A DNA stretch of 64,000 bases, taken from NCBI GenBank assembly GCA_904395885.1, contig CAJFOF010000004.1, forward strand, positions 17,199 through 81,198, written 5' to 3'. The notes beneath the pieces are model-generated. The model had not been told where the DNA came from. It was given only the letters and a program-made list of their open reading frames with translations, and searched no databases. This DNA is from an uncultured Lachnospiraceae bacterium. GTDB taxonomy: Bacteria > Bacillota > Clostridia > Lachnospirales > Lachnospiraceae. Each line of letters begins with the position of its first letter. The first letter of the stretch is position 1. Positions 1-9,533 of the stretch are shown here, piece by piece. A program made the translations under genes and the position numbers.

Positions 1-511
1 CAAAAAGTGCCGGTCGCCCCGGAGCATCCAGCCGGCCAACTTCATAGACCAGATTGTACTCAATCAGCCGATTTACGGCATGATCTGATTTCACCCCCCT
101 GATCTTTTCAATTTCCATCTTTGTAATCGGCTGTTTATAAGCGATAATAGACAGTGTCTCCAATACCACCTCTGTCAATACCTGCTTTTTGGGTGCAGCC
201 GCCACCTGAATCAGATTGGGGTAATATCTGGACGGTGTGCACATCTGAAAAGCATCTTCCAGCTCAATCAACTGGATCCCCCGCTTTTCTTCCTCATATC
301 GCCGCTTTAATCGCCCGACCGCCTCTCTCGCTGTCTTTGTATCCTGGCCGAGAGCGGCCGCAAGCTGTCCGATTTCCACCGATTTCCCCATGGTAAAGAG
401 CACCGCCTCCACGACCGCTTCCTGCTCCTTCTCGTCCACTACCGGGTCGATCTCCCCTGCACTCCTGGCTTTTTCCTCTGTTCCCGGCTTTTCTGTATCT
501 TTCTCATCCAC
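1..511 (-). CDS. scpB: Segregation and condensation protein B, partial (runs off the left edge)
   Basis: Reverse translation from GTG at 511 gives VDEKDTEKPG...EAVVEAVLFTMGKSVEIGQLAAALGQ...VLETLSIIAYKQPITKMEIEKIRGVKSDHAVNRLIEYNLVYEVGRLDAPGRP, typical ScpB winged-helix; directly downstream of scpA. Confidence 0.9.
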   Translation of the reverse strand, partial: MDEKDTEKPGTEEKARSAGEIDPVVDEKEQEAVVEAVLFTMGKSVEIGQLAAALGQDTKTAREAVGRLKRRYEEEKRGIQLIELEDAFQMCTPSRYYPNLIQVAAAPKKQVLTEVVLETLSIIAYKQPITKMEIEKIRGVKSDHAVNRLIEYNLVYEVGRLDAPGRPALF

Positions 512-532
512 GTTCTCTGTTTCTCCATTCCA

Positions 533-1357
533 TCAGCTTACAAAATCGTCCAAACCCTCCAGATCCAGCTCTCCCTCTTCTCCTTCCGGCTCCAGAGTCT
601 CGATCTCCATATCATCAAAAGTGTGCTCCTGGGTCAGGTAGATCTTTCCGATCTTCATCAATTCCAGAATCGCCAGAAACGTCACAACCACGTTCAGCCG
701 ATCCCTCTGATTTTCCAGAATCTGGCGAAAACTGAACCGCCTGTGTTTCCTTGCATAGGCCATTACACGCCCAATTTTCTCTTCCAGGCTTACCGGCTCT
801 TTCTGAATCGTTCCAAAATTACTCCTGACCCTGTCAATCTTGTCCTCGCTGCGCCGCATGACCTGTTCAAATATTTTCTGCAGTTTTGCCAGATTTAAAT
901 CTCCCAGCAGCTTGTCCAGATCTACCGGGGCCTCATACCGTGCCACTTCCCTCGGAACGGTGGGATCTTTATAAAAAACCTGACCCGCATCTTCTTCCAG
1001 ATCCTGAAGCACCAGGGCCATGTACTTATATTTTTTATATTCCAAAAGCCGGGCTACCAGTTCCGCTCTCGGGTCTTGTTCTTCTCCGGTTTCCTCATCC
1101 ACCTCTGCAGGCAGAAGCATTCTGGCTTTAATGTCCAGAAGCGTGGCAGCCATGACCAGAAATTCACTGACCACGTTTAGGTCTTCTTTCTCCATCCGGT
1201 TTACATAGTCCAAATACTGTTCTGTAATTTCCGCTATGGGGATATCATAAATGTTGATCTTATTTTTTTCAATCAGGTGCAGAAGCAGGTCCAAAGGCCC
1301 CTCAAAATGCTCCAGTTTATAGGAAATCTCCATCCTCCACTCCCCTGTTTCAATCAA
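533..1357 (-). CDS. scpA: Segregation and condensation protein A
   Basis: ISYKLEHFEGPLDLLLHLIEKNKINIYDIPIAEITEQYLDY is the ScpA N-terminal signature; adjacent to scpB. Likely start is the internal MEISYKLEHFEG. Confidence 0.95.
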   Translation of the reverse strand: MIETGEWRMEISYKLEHFEGPLDLLLHLIEKNKINIYDIPIAEITEQYLDYVNRMEKEDLNVVSEFLVMAATLLDIKARMLLPAEVDEETGEEQDPRAELVARLLEYKKYKYMALVLQDLEEDAGQVFYKDPTVPREVARYEAPVDLDKLLGDLNLAKLQKIFEQVMRRSEDKIDRVRSNFGTIQKEPVSLEEKIGRVMAYARKHRRFSFRQILENQRDRLNVVVTFLAILELMKIGKIYLTQEHTFDDMEIETLEPEGEEGELDLEGLDDFVS

Positions 1358-1389
1358 GTATTCAATAGTATATCAAATTCTCTCCAGGA

Positions 1390-1442
1390 TGTAAACTTAA
1401 AAAGAATCCCGCAGGCAGGATTCTGCAAACGGGATTCTCTTT
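1390..1442 (-). terminator. Rho-independent terminator downstream of the cohesin-like gene
   Basis: Minus-strand GAATCCCG...CGGGATTC stem followed by TTTTTAAG. Confidence 0.75.
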
Positions 1443-1443
1443 C

Positions 1444-3180
1444 TTATTCATCAATATCCAAAAATTCAAAATCATCGTCATCCAGCTCATCCTGCTTCGG
1501 CTGGGGAACTGGTTTCTGCACTGGCCGCTGTGGAGCGTCTGCAGGGCGCACAGGAACTGGCCTGCCGGCCGGATGTCCGGCTGCTCCTGCACCATGGGGT
1601 GCCTGCCTGCGGCTTACAGGGCGCTGTGTCCGGCTTTCCCTGGCTGTCTCTTCCTGCTGTACATCCCTGGGTCTCTCCGAACGGCGGGGCAAAACTTGAG
1701 TCTGGTCTAAATTGGAATTGGAACGGCGTCCAGCGGAGGGCTGAGTCCTCACTTCACGGACAGGCTCCGGACGCCGATATTCCCGCACGTCCTCCTGTGC
1801 CGTCCTTGGTCTCCTTACCTGGGGTTCCAACTGAATCTCTCCCAAGTCTTCGTATTCGTCCTCTTCGCCTCTCATATACCGGTCTTCCGCTTCTTCGTAA
1901 GGTTCTTCCTCCTCGTCTTCTTCAAAGACATCATATTCTCTCTGTCTCGGGCGGCTTTCCCTCCTTCGGCTTCCTCCGGACGGCGGTGTTTTCCCTTTTT
2001 TCACCAAAAGATAGATTACCAGCACAAACAACACCAGCACAACGGCAATCAGCACGATCATTACAATCCTCTGAATCTGGAAATCGTGAAGCAGATCATT
2101 GTACTGATTCACTACCGCCGTGTGTTCTTCCATCGTCACACCGGTATCAATGGCCGGATCCTGGAAATAGCGCTGAATCGTCTTTTCTGTCAGGTCGTAG
2201 CGGTAGAAATTCTTCTCTCCTGCGGAATTCATTCCGTAGAATACGCAGTAATCCGGAGTATCGTCAGAGGCCCATATCCATCCGGTCACCTTATGTCCGT
2301 CGATATCGATGGTAGTCTCCTGGAATCCTTCGGGAATGGTTACGCCCTCATCCAGGGAAATAATGGTGATCGCCTTGGCTGCTGCCTCCAGACTGACGCT
2401 TTCCGCCGTAGTCCCGGTTCCCTCTGAGCCGGCACTGGCTCCGTTTTCATCTTTTACCACTGTAATTGTATAATCTTTCACTGTCTGTCCGTCCTGGGCC
2501 GTTACCCGGCAGACAACAGTGTTTTCACCCATCTGAAGATCCTCGTTTCCCGTCACCGTATACGTCGCATTGGGATCCGACAGTTCTACATTCACGGTCA
2601 GCCGTTCCACATCGGTCCCTACGTTGACACTGTAGGCATCCGTGTCAGAAGAGAAGGCCGGCGAAAGAGTTCCCGGTGATACCTGCAGGGACGCCAGGGA
2701 TGCATCCGAAGAGGCATTGGCTACCGCCTGCACGGTCACTGTAGAATTTCCCACATGATCCATCGTCACAACCTGACCGTCCCCGTCATAAACTTCCTGG
2801 GAAGTCACTGTAATTTGGCTGGATCCCGCCTGTTTCGCCTGGAATACCATAGAAAATACAATGGTAGAAGGCTCGCTGGAATCCGGTGAACCGTGTGCAC
2901 GGAGAGCACCGCTTCCGCCTTCCACGCTGTTTCCGCTGACAAATTCCAGAGCGTTGGAATCATAGGACAGAGCGATATCCGCCCTGCTCAGGCTCTCTCC
3001 GCCTGTAGTGCTGACTTTTAGATTAACTGTCACCTCGCTGCCTACTGTAGCGCTCGGGTCACTGAATTGTATTCTTCCGTTTGCCGCCCAGGCAGGAAAT
3101 GCCATTCCTGCCACTGCAACCAAAGCTAATATCCATAAAGCTGCCAGTCTGGCAACAAAACCTTTTCTCTTTGTGTTCAT
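1444..3180 (-). CDS. Secreted, membrane-anchored protein with cohesin-like and cadherin-like beta-sandwich domains
   Basis: N-terminal signal peptide; IQFSDPSATVGSEVTVNLKVSTTGGESLSRADIALSYDSNALEFVSG cohesin-like; LASLQVSPGTLSPAFSSDTDAYSVNV cadherin-like; TM segment IVMIVLIAVVLVLFVLVIYLLV; acidic/basic cytoplasmic tail. Confidence 0.75.
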   Translation of the reverse strand: MNTKRKGFVARLAALWILALVAVAGMAFPAWAANGRIQFSDPSATVGSEVTVNLKVSTTGGESLSRADIALSYDSNALEFVSGNSVEGGSGALRAHGSPDSSEPSTIVFSMVFQAKQAGSSQITVTSQEVYDGDGQVVTMDHVGNSTVTVQAVANASSDASLASLQVSPGTLSPAFSSDTDAYSVNVGTDVERLTVNVELSDPNATYTVTGNEDLQMGENTVVCRVTAQDGQTVKDYTITVVKDENGASAGSEGTGTTAESVSLEAAAKAITIISLDEGVTIPEGFQETTIDIDGHKVTGWIWASDDTPDYCVFYGMNSAGEKNFYRYDLTEKTIQRYFQDPAIDTGVTMEEHTAVVNQYNDLLHDFQIQRIVMIVLIAVVLVLFVLVIYLLVKKGKTPPSGGSRRRESRPRQREYDVFEEDEEEEPYEEAEDRYMRGEEDEYEDLGEIQLEPQVRRPRTAQEDVREYRRPEPVREVRTQPSAGRRSNSNLDQTQVLPRRSERPRDVQQEETARESRTQRPVSRRQAPHGAGAAGHPAGRPVPVRPADAPQRPVQKPVPQPKQDELDDDDFEFLDIDE

Positions 3181-3200
3181 ATGCTTCTTTATCCCCCAGT

Positions 3201-5435
3201 TTAATTTATCACCGTAACGTCACTTCCGCCAGGTCCCGATGTATCACCCGGGCTGACTGTACTGACTCCGGGTCCTGAAGTTCCGGAGCTGGTGTCCGTT
3301 CCGCTGGATTCACCAGGCCCAACCGTTATCACTGACGGACCTCCGGAAGATGAGTCTGTCCCGGAAGTCTGACCGGAATTGCCTGATGTCTGGGCCACAG
3401 GACCGTCTGCAGTCTGGACAATATGAATCACATATTCCCGTACTGTGCCGTTCTGTGCCGTCACTGTAACTTTAGCATCTGTATTGGAACCTGTCAAGTT
3501 TACAGTACCTGATCCGCTTATCTGAGCGTGACTCTCAAGAGCCGATGCCTGAATATCCACAGAAGTAACGGATGCATTCACAATCAAATCATAACTGACT
3601 GTATCTTTGTCAAATACCGGTGTCAGTGTAAAGCCGGAAACACTCAGAGAAGACAGCTTATTGTTGGGACTTCCATCCGCAGTAGGCATTGCGCTGGCCT
3701 CCGCGGGCATATTGTTATAGACGGGTATCTTAAATTCCAGAGCCGTATCCTTTAAAGCATCTCCGTAAGCTTCCGCCATCTTTGCCCCCTCAGAGGCCGC
3801 TCCCTGAACATTCGTCATGTACTGGTGCTTATACATATTGCTGCCCTGGACATTAAACTTCTTCAAATAAAAAGTATCCTGCCCCGCCTTGACATAATTT
3901 TCCCCGTAGTTAATGGCGCCGCCTATAATGGACTTCTCTACAGAATTCCACGGACGATTATAAGAACCGGATTGAGCGGCGTAGGAAAGGCCCTTGGCCA
4001 CTTTGCTCATGGTACTGGTCTCATAGGCCTCCACGTTGAAGAAATTGTAAATCCCCTCATATCCGGAAACTGTCCCGGATATCATCGGGCTGGTTCCCGC
4101 ACTGCCCTGCTCCTGTATGATCATCGCTGCCAGAACGTAGGGATTCACGCCGGACTGGACGCCTGCATCCAGAATAATATCCACATAGGACCTGCTGCCG
4201 GAGGAAGGACTGGTGCCGAAGGATGTGCCGGACTGACTGTCTGACGATGAGGTATCGGAGGATGTGGGACCGGTCTCACTTCCTGCATAAATAGTATTGC
4301 CGGAAGACGGCCCTGACAGGCTCACGCCTGGTCCTACCTCTGTCAGCAACTGCCGTTCTTTTTCTGAAACAGAAGCCTGAGGCCCAATTAGACTGACATC
4401 TGATGTGCCGGTGTCAGAAGAACCCGGACCTTCCATGATTACTTCTCCCTCCTGAAGGGTTCCTGTACTCTGGCTGCCGCTGGTCTCCGGGACAACGGTA
4501 ACGCTCCCGGCTCCTGGCCCCTCAGATGATGCCCCTGTCTGGCCGCTGCCAGACACACCCGGACCGCCGGAAGAAGCGCTGCTGTCCGAACTGCCGGAAT
4601 CTGCACCCGGTCCGGTCTGACCATCTGTCTCTCCCATTCCGTCTGATACATTTCCCGAAGCTGTACTCTCCAAGAAAGTTCCTTTTACCATACTCTCCAG
4701 CCCTTCCGCTGAGTGGGTGGAAGAATTGTAGCTCTGAAGCAAAAATTGGAATATGTATTTTTCATTCAAAAAATTTCTGGGATCCATATAATACCGGATA
4801 ATATCTTCTGATGCCTGTACCCAGGAACTCCCGTCAAACCCATTCCAGGAACTGGTATCCCAGTTGTAGGCTCCGTCCTCAATGGATTTCCAGGATGATA
4901 TACTGCTGCTGGCCACCAGATTTCGGGTAATAACGCTTTCATTCTCAATCACAGTCTCCCAGTCCAGACCAGTGTGCTGGGCAGTAAATACCCATGACGG
5001 ATACTGAGCATGAAGCTCTCTCAGACCTGCCCGGTAAGACTCCGGAAATCCCTGTGCATCCAGATATGCCTCAAAGTCAGCATCTGCCGAGTAGCTGACC
5101 GGAAATTTTATATATTGGCTGGACGCATATCCTGTCTGCTGGTTGCCTCCGCTCCCGCTGAACCGCACCTGATACCACAGAACACCGTCGCTTGCCTGTT
5201 TTTCCCCGATTACAGTGACAGCCGTACCGTAATTAAGCCGCGCCACTACACTATAATTGGTTCCTGCATCACTCCGTATATTAAGAGATGTGGCCTTTAC
5301 CGTAGCGCTTCGCTCCGTATAAGCCTGAGCGACCGCTGCAGGGTTCCATCCATTCAGGGCCGTCCACGGCGTCTCTACCGCCAATAAGACTCCCAGTCCA
5401 AGAGCCGCTGCCTTCTTCCACTTTTTTCTTTTCAT
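3201..5435 (-). CDS. SH3-domain glucosaminidase (cell-wall hydrolase) with C-terminal cadherin-like domain
   Basis: Signal peptide; SH3_3-like SATVKATSLNIRSDAGTNYSVVARLNYGTAVTVIGE; glucosaminidase-like NPYVLAAMIIQEQGSAGTSPMISGTVSGYEGIYNFFNVEAY; cadherin-like LSSLSVSGFTLTPVFDKDTVSYDLIV. Confidence 0.8.
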   Translation of the reverse strand: MKRKKWKKAAALGLGVLLAVETPWTALNGWNPAAVAQAYTERSATVKATSLNIRSDAGTNYSVVARLNYGTAVTVIGEKQASDGVLWYQVRFSGSGGNQQTGYASSQYIKFPVSYSADADFEAYLDAQGFPESYRAGLRELHAQYPSWVFTAQHTGLDWETVIENESVITRNLVASSSISSWKSIEDGAYNWDTSSWNGFDGSSWVQASEDIIRYYMDPRNFLNEKYIFQFLLQSYNSSTHSAEGLESMVKGTFLESTASGNVSDGMGETDGQTGPGADSGSSDSSASSGGPGVSGSGQTGASSEGPGAGSVTVVPETSGSQSTGTLQEGEVIMEGPGSSDTGTSDVSLIGPQASVSEKERQLLTEVGPGVSLSGPSSGNTIYAGSETGPTSSDTSSSDSQSGTSFGTSPSSGSRSYVDIILDAGVQSGVNPYVLAAMIIQEQGSAGTSPMISGTVSGYEGIYNFFNVEAYETSTMSKVAKGLSYAAQSGSYNRPWNSVEKSIIGGAINYGENYVKAGQDTFYLKKFNVQGSNMYKHQYMTNVQGAASEGAKMAEAYGDALKDTALEFKIPVYNNMPAEASAMPTADGSPNNKLSSLSVSGFTLTPVFDKDTVSYDLIVNASVTSVDIQASALESHAQISGSGTVNLTGSNTDAKVTVTAQNGTVREYVIHIVQTADGPVAQTSGNSGQTSGTDSSSGGPSVITVGPGESSGTDTSSGTSGPGVSTVSPGDTSGPGGSDVTVIN

Positions 5436-5651
5436 TTCCTATCTCCTGTAACATCTCAACCCACACTCCCACGAAGGAATCAGCCGCAATAGCGCGGCCT
5501 CCCAGGCCGGAAAGAGGATTTTAATCATTCTGCATAAAATTATTTTGTCAAAATTACAACATGTTTATTATAATGAAAAAAGGCTTCCTATGTCAACCAA
5601 CTTGGGGGAAAGTTCATACAATTTACCAAATTTGTAATGAAGTCGTAAGAT

Positions 5652-5712
5652 TTCCCACAGACACCGGGAAAGCCCGTTTCTGACCCCAAAAGGCCGAAAC
5701 GGGCTTTCTGTG
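5652..5712 (-). terminator. Hairpin downstream of the decarboxylase operon
   Basis: gaaagcccgtttc/gaaacgggctttc perfect 13-bp stem; U-tract weak. Confidence 0.5.
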
Positions 5713-5743
5713 TAAATTCAGACTTATTTTCTAAGCCGGCATC

Positions 5744-7156
5744 TTATACAGGATATGCCTTATTTTTCTTGTCAGCAGCCGCAGGATCAATCTTTGTCTG
5801 CTGAGCTTCCCTGTACTGGAAAAATTCCTTCGCTACAGCCGGGAACAGAGCATAAGACAACACGTCTTCATCTTGCTGCTTCCACTGAGCACACTCTTTC
5901 TCAAACTGTGGAAGCTGAGGCGCAATCAGGTCTGCAGGTCTGCAGGTAATCGGAGTCTCATCTCCGATGATCTTCTTCTGAACTTCAGCGTTAAACGGCT
6001 TAACTGTCTGACCAAACTCACCGAGCATGATCTTCTTGGACTCCTTTGGAACGATCTTATAGCGTTCGCCAGCCAACACGTTCATAACAGCCTGGGTACC
6101 TACGATCTGAGAGGACGGGGTAACCAGCGGCGGCTCGCCAAAGTCTTTCCGCACTCTCGGAATCTCTTCCAGAACTTCCTGGTATTTATCCTCTTTTCCG
6201 GCATCTTTTAACTGGCTTACCAGATTGGACAGCATTCCGCCTGGCACCTGATACTGAAGAGTCTTGATATTGACGCCCAGAACCTTGGGATTTAACAGAC
6301 CGCTCTTTAACGCTTCCTCGCGAATCGGTGTGAAGTAGGAAGCGATCTCTGCCAGAAGGTTCAAATCATATCCCGTGTCATAAGGGGTTCCGCGGAAGGT
6401 TTCTACCATCACTTCCGTTGCCGGCTGGCTGGTTCCCAAAGCCAACGGGGACATTGCACAGTCGATAATGTCGCAGCCTGCCTCCACGGCTTTTAAATAC
6501 GTCATGGAAGCCACACCGGAAGTATAGTGAGTATGAAGGTCTATCGGAAGAGTCGTTCCCTCTTTCAATGCCTGTACCAGCTCTGTCGCCTTGTACGGCG
6601 TTAACAGACCTGCCATATCCTTAATGCAGAGAGAATCTGCACCCATGTCTTCAATTCTCTTTGCAATATCTTTCCAGTAATCCAAAGTGTACGCATCGCC
6701 CAGCGTATAGCAGAGAGCAATCTGGGCATGCCCCTTTTCTTTTTTGGTAGCCTTAACTGCCGTTTCCAGATTGCGGATATCGTTGAGGCAGTCGAAAATA
6801 CGGATAATATCAATGCCGTTGGCAATGGATTTCTGAACAAAATACTCTACCACATCGTCTGCATAATGATTATATCCTAAAATATTCTGGCCCCTGAAAA
6901 GCATCTGCAGTTTGGTATTCTTAAAACCGTCTCTCAGCTTTCTCAGTCTGTCCCACGGATCTTCCTTTAAGAAGCGCAGGCAGGCGTCAAAAGTGGCTCC
7001 GCCCCAGCATTCTACTGCGTGGTAGCCTACTTTATCCATCTTATCTACAATCGGCAGCATCTGCTCCGTTGTCATACGCGTTGCCAGCAGAGACTGATGG
7101 GCATCACGAAGGACAGTTTCCACGATCTTTACCGGCTTTTTATTTACTTCTGCCAT
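5744..7156 (-). CDS. oadA: Oxaloacetate decarboxylase / pyruvate carboxylase carboxyltransferase (5S-type) subunit without biotin domain
   Basis: VKIVETVLRDAHQSLLATRMTTEQMLPI, RGQNILGYNHYADDVVEYFV, IRIFDCLNDIRNL; ends at 470 aa with no AMKM biotin motif. Confidence 0.92.
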   Translation of the reverse strand: MAEVNKKPVKIVETVLRDAHQSLLATRMTTEQMLPIVDKMDKVGYHAVECWGGATFDACLRFLKEDPWDRLRKLRDGFKNTKLQMLFRGQNILGYNHYADDVVEYFVQKSIANGIDIIRIFDCLNDIRNLETAVKATKKEKGHAQIALCYTLGDAYTLDYWKDIAKRIEDMGADSLCIKDMAGLLTPYKATELVQALKEGTTLPIDLHTHYTSGVASMTYLKAVEAGCDIIDCAMSPLALGTSQPATEVMVETFRGTPYDTGYDLNLLAEIASYFTPIREEALKSGLLNPKVLGVNIKTLQYQVPGGMLSNLVSQLKDAGKEDKYQEVLEEIPRVRKDFGEPPLVTPSSQIVGTQAVMNVLAGERYKIVPKESKKIMLGEFGQTVKPFNAEVQKKIIGDETPITCRPADLIAPQLPQFEKECAQWKQQDEDVLSYALFPAVAKEFFQYREAQQTKIDPAAADKKNKAYPV

Positions 7157-7173
7157 TTTTCTTTCCTCCTTAA

Positions 7174-8325
7174 TTATTTAACCCCAAATATTGCCATAAA
7201 CGTACCAGCAGCTACTGCGGTACCGATAACACCGGCCACGTTTGGTCCCATTGCGTGCATCAGCAGGAAATTGGTAGGATCTGCTTCCGCACCGACTTTC
7301 TGAGATACGCGGGCTGCCATGGGAACTGCAGATACGCCTGCCGATCCAATCAGCGGGTTGACCTTTCCGTGAGTCACCTTGCACATTAGTTTTCCCAGCA
7401 AAACACCGCCGGCAGTACCTAGGGCGAATGCCACCAGACCCAAAACAACGATCTTGATCGTATCCATCTTTAAGAATGCCTCTGCGCTGGTGGTAGCACC
7501 TACAGAAGTTCCAAGAATGATAACCACAATGTACATCAAAGCGTTGGAAGCGGTCTCAGCAAGCTGATCTACCACTCCGGATTCCCGGAACAGGTTGCCA
7601 AGCATCAGCATACCGACCAGGGGAGCTGTCGTAGGAAGAATCAGGCAGACCACAACGGTTACGATAATCGGGAACAAAATCTTCTCCAGCTTTGATACCG
7701 GGCGAAGCTGCTCCATTTTAATTTTCCTCTCTTCTTCTGTTGTCAGAAGTTTCATGATCGGCGGCTGGATAATAGGAACCAGAGCCATATAAGAGTATGC
7801 GGCAACGGCGATGGGACCCAGATATTCCGTCTGGCCCAGCTTTCCTGCCAGGAAGATCGAGGTGGGGCCGTCGGCGCCGCCGATGATGGAAATTGCGGCC
7901 GCAGCCTTGTCATTAAATCCCATGAAAATTGCCAGAAAATATGCGCCGTAAATACCAAGCTGGGCTGCCGCACCCATCAGGAAACTGGCGGGGTTGGCAA
8001 TGAGGGGGCCGAAATCCGTCATGGCGCCGACACCCATAAAGATCAGGGAAGGCAGTATGCTCCACTCATCCAGCAGGTAGAAATAGTGCAGAAGCCCCCC
8101 GATTCCGTTTGTCGAGTCTTCTATGGACAGCATAATATCAGGATAGATATTGACCAGCAGCATGCCGAAGGAGATCGGCAGCAGGAGCAGCGGCTCAAAT
8201 CCCTTTTTGATTGCCAGGTAAAGGAAGATAAATGCCACCGCAATCATGACAAAGTTGCCCCAGGTCAGATTTACAAAGGCTGTCTGCTGAAGAAGATTAC
8301 CCAACGTAGTTGTAATATAATCCAT
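7174..8325 (-). CDS. oadB: Sodium ion-translocating decarboxylase subunit beta
   Basis: Polytopic; [20 protein letters not shown] and [48 protein letters not shown] are OadB/MmdB/GcdB signatures. Confidence 0.95.
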   Translation of the reverse strand: MDYITTTLGNLLQQTAFVNLTWGNFVMIAVAFIFLYLAIKKGFEPLLLLPISFGMLLVNIYPDIMLSIEDSTNGIGGLLHYFYLLDEWSILPSLIFMGVGAMTDFGPLIANPASFLMGAAAQLGIYGAYFLAIFMGFNDKAAAAISIIGGADGPTSIFLAGKLGQTEYLGPIAVAAYSYMALVPIIQPPIMKLLTTEEERKIKMEQLRPVSKLEKILFPIIVTVVVCLILPTTAPLVGMLMLGNLFRESGVVDQLAETASNALMYIVVIILGTSVGATTSAEAFLKMDTIKIVVLGLVAFALGTAGGVLLGKLMCKVTHGKVNPLIGSAGVSAVPMAARVSQKVGAEADPTNFLLMHAMGPNVAGVIGTAVAAGTFMAIFGVK

Positions 8326-8366
8326 GTTAATCCCTCCATGTAAGATGCATAGTAGCGGTATTTCCG

Positions 8367-8732
8367 TTAATTCAGAGTCGCAATGGTGGCGCCTGTATCA
8401 ACGGTCTGTCCTACTGTTACATCAATGGTGGCAACGGTTCCGTCCTCAGGAGCTACAATATCGTTTTCCATCTTCATGGCTTCCAGAACTGCCAGAACAT
8501 CTCCTCTCTTAACAACCTGGCCTACGGTGCCCTTTACTGCCAGGATCTTGCCGCGCATAGGAGCGGATACCTTAATGTTTCCGCCTGCTGCAGCCTTGGG
8601 AGCTGCTGCTTTCGGAGCCGCCTTGGGAGCTGCCGGAGCCGGTGCTGCAGCCTTGGGAGCTGTTCCGGAAATGCCTTCCTCTACAGTTACTTCATATACA
8701 TTGCCATTTACAGTAATCGTATAATTTTTCAT
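8367..8732 (-). CDS. Biotin carboxyl carrier subunit
   Basis: Ala/Pro/Lys linker then biotinyl domain with EAMKMEND. Confidence 0.93.
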   Translation of the reverse strand: MKNYTITVNGNVYEVTVEEGISGTAPKAAAPAPAAPKAAPKAAAPKAAAGGNIKVSAPMRGKILAVKGTVGQVVKRGDVLAVLEAMKMENDIVAPEDGTVATIDVTVGQTVDTGATIATLN

Positions 8733-8753
8733 GATATAAATCCTCCTGATATC

Positions 8754-9515
8754 TTATGATCTTTTCCATTTTGAAACCGGTGCACGTTTGATTGAGCGCA
8801 CCACTAAGCCGTCAGCCGGCACATCTTCGGAAGCCGCAATCGCCGCAGTAATAACCGCCACAAGTTCCAGATCGTCTGCAAGATTCTCCTCTTCCTCTGG
8901 CTCCGCTGCCATCTGGACAGGTGCCGGGGCCTCTTCAGGAGCCTTCTGGGCATTTCTCTTTTCTTCCCATACGTGGATATACTTAAAACAGCCAATCAGG
9001 AAACTGATAAAGATCAGTACCGCAAATACGGTTCCCATACCCATTACGGTATTCAGGGCAGCCTTTGTAAGTTTCTCCCCTACCGTATAGTCCGGGTTGA
9101 AAGACATAGCCGTATAGCCGCTCTTTGCATCATCGATTTCGATATAACAGCTCATTCCTCTTTTTTCAAAAGTAGCTTCGATATCAGCGCCATATCCGTC
9201 ATCTGTCAGACTCGGCGTAATGGAATCGATGGAAACCAATGCCCCCACATCCTCCTTGACACCCTGCCAGGAGGTAATTCCTGCGCTCAGGGCAGTGTCC
9301 TTGCTCTTCTGGGCACTCTCCAGAGTCAGGGCCAGCTCTTCGTCTGTCATAGCATCCAGCGTACGCAGTGTACTCTCTGCCATCTGCATCACAAAGGTTT
9401 GATCCTGGGCGCTCATCGTCTCATCGGCGCTGCCTGAGCTGCCGCAGGCTGTCAGGGCAAACAGCGCAAACGTCAGGCAAAACGCCGCCCCTACCCGTCT
9501 TAAAAATTGTCTCAT
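8754..9515 (-). CDS. OadG-like subunit with lipoprotein signal and extracytoplasmic domain
   Basis: Lipobox FALTACGSSG; central TM segment VMGMGTVFAVLIFISFLIGCFKYI typical of OadG; acidic then Ala-rich C-terminus; position within the operon. Confidence 0.75.
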   Translation of the reverse strand: MRQFLRRVGAAFCLTFALFALTACGSSGSADETMSAQDQTFVMQMAESTLRTLDAMTDEELALTLESAQKSKDTALSAGITSWQGVKEDVGALVSIDSITPSLTDDGYGADIEATFEKRGMSCYIEIDDAKSGYTAMSFNPDYTVGEKLTKAALNTVMGMGTVFAVLIFISFLIGCFKYIHVWEEKRNAQKAPEEAPAPVQMAAEPEEEENLADDLELVAVITAAIAASEDVPADGLVVRSIKRAPVSKWKRS

Positions 9516-9533
9516 ATACCTGTCACCTCGCCA

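Noticed and set aside
1530-2315. 261-aa plus-strand ORF
   Set aside because: Antisense to the cohesin-like gene.
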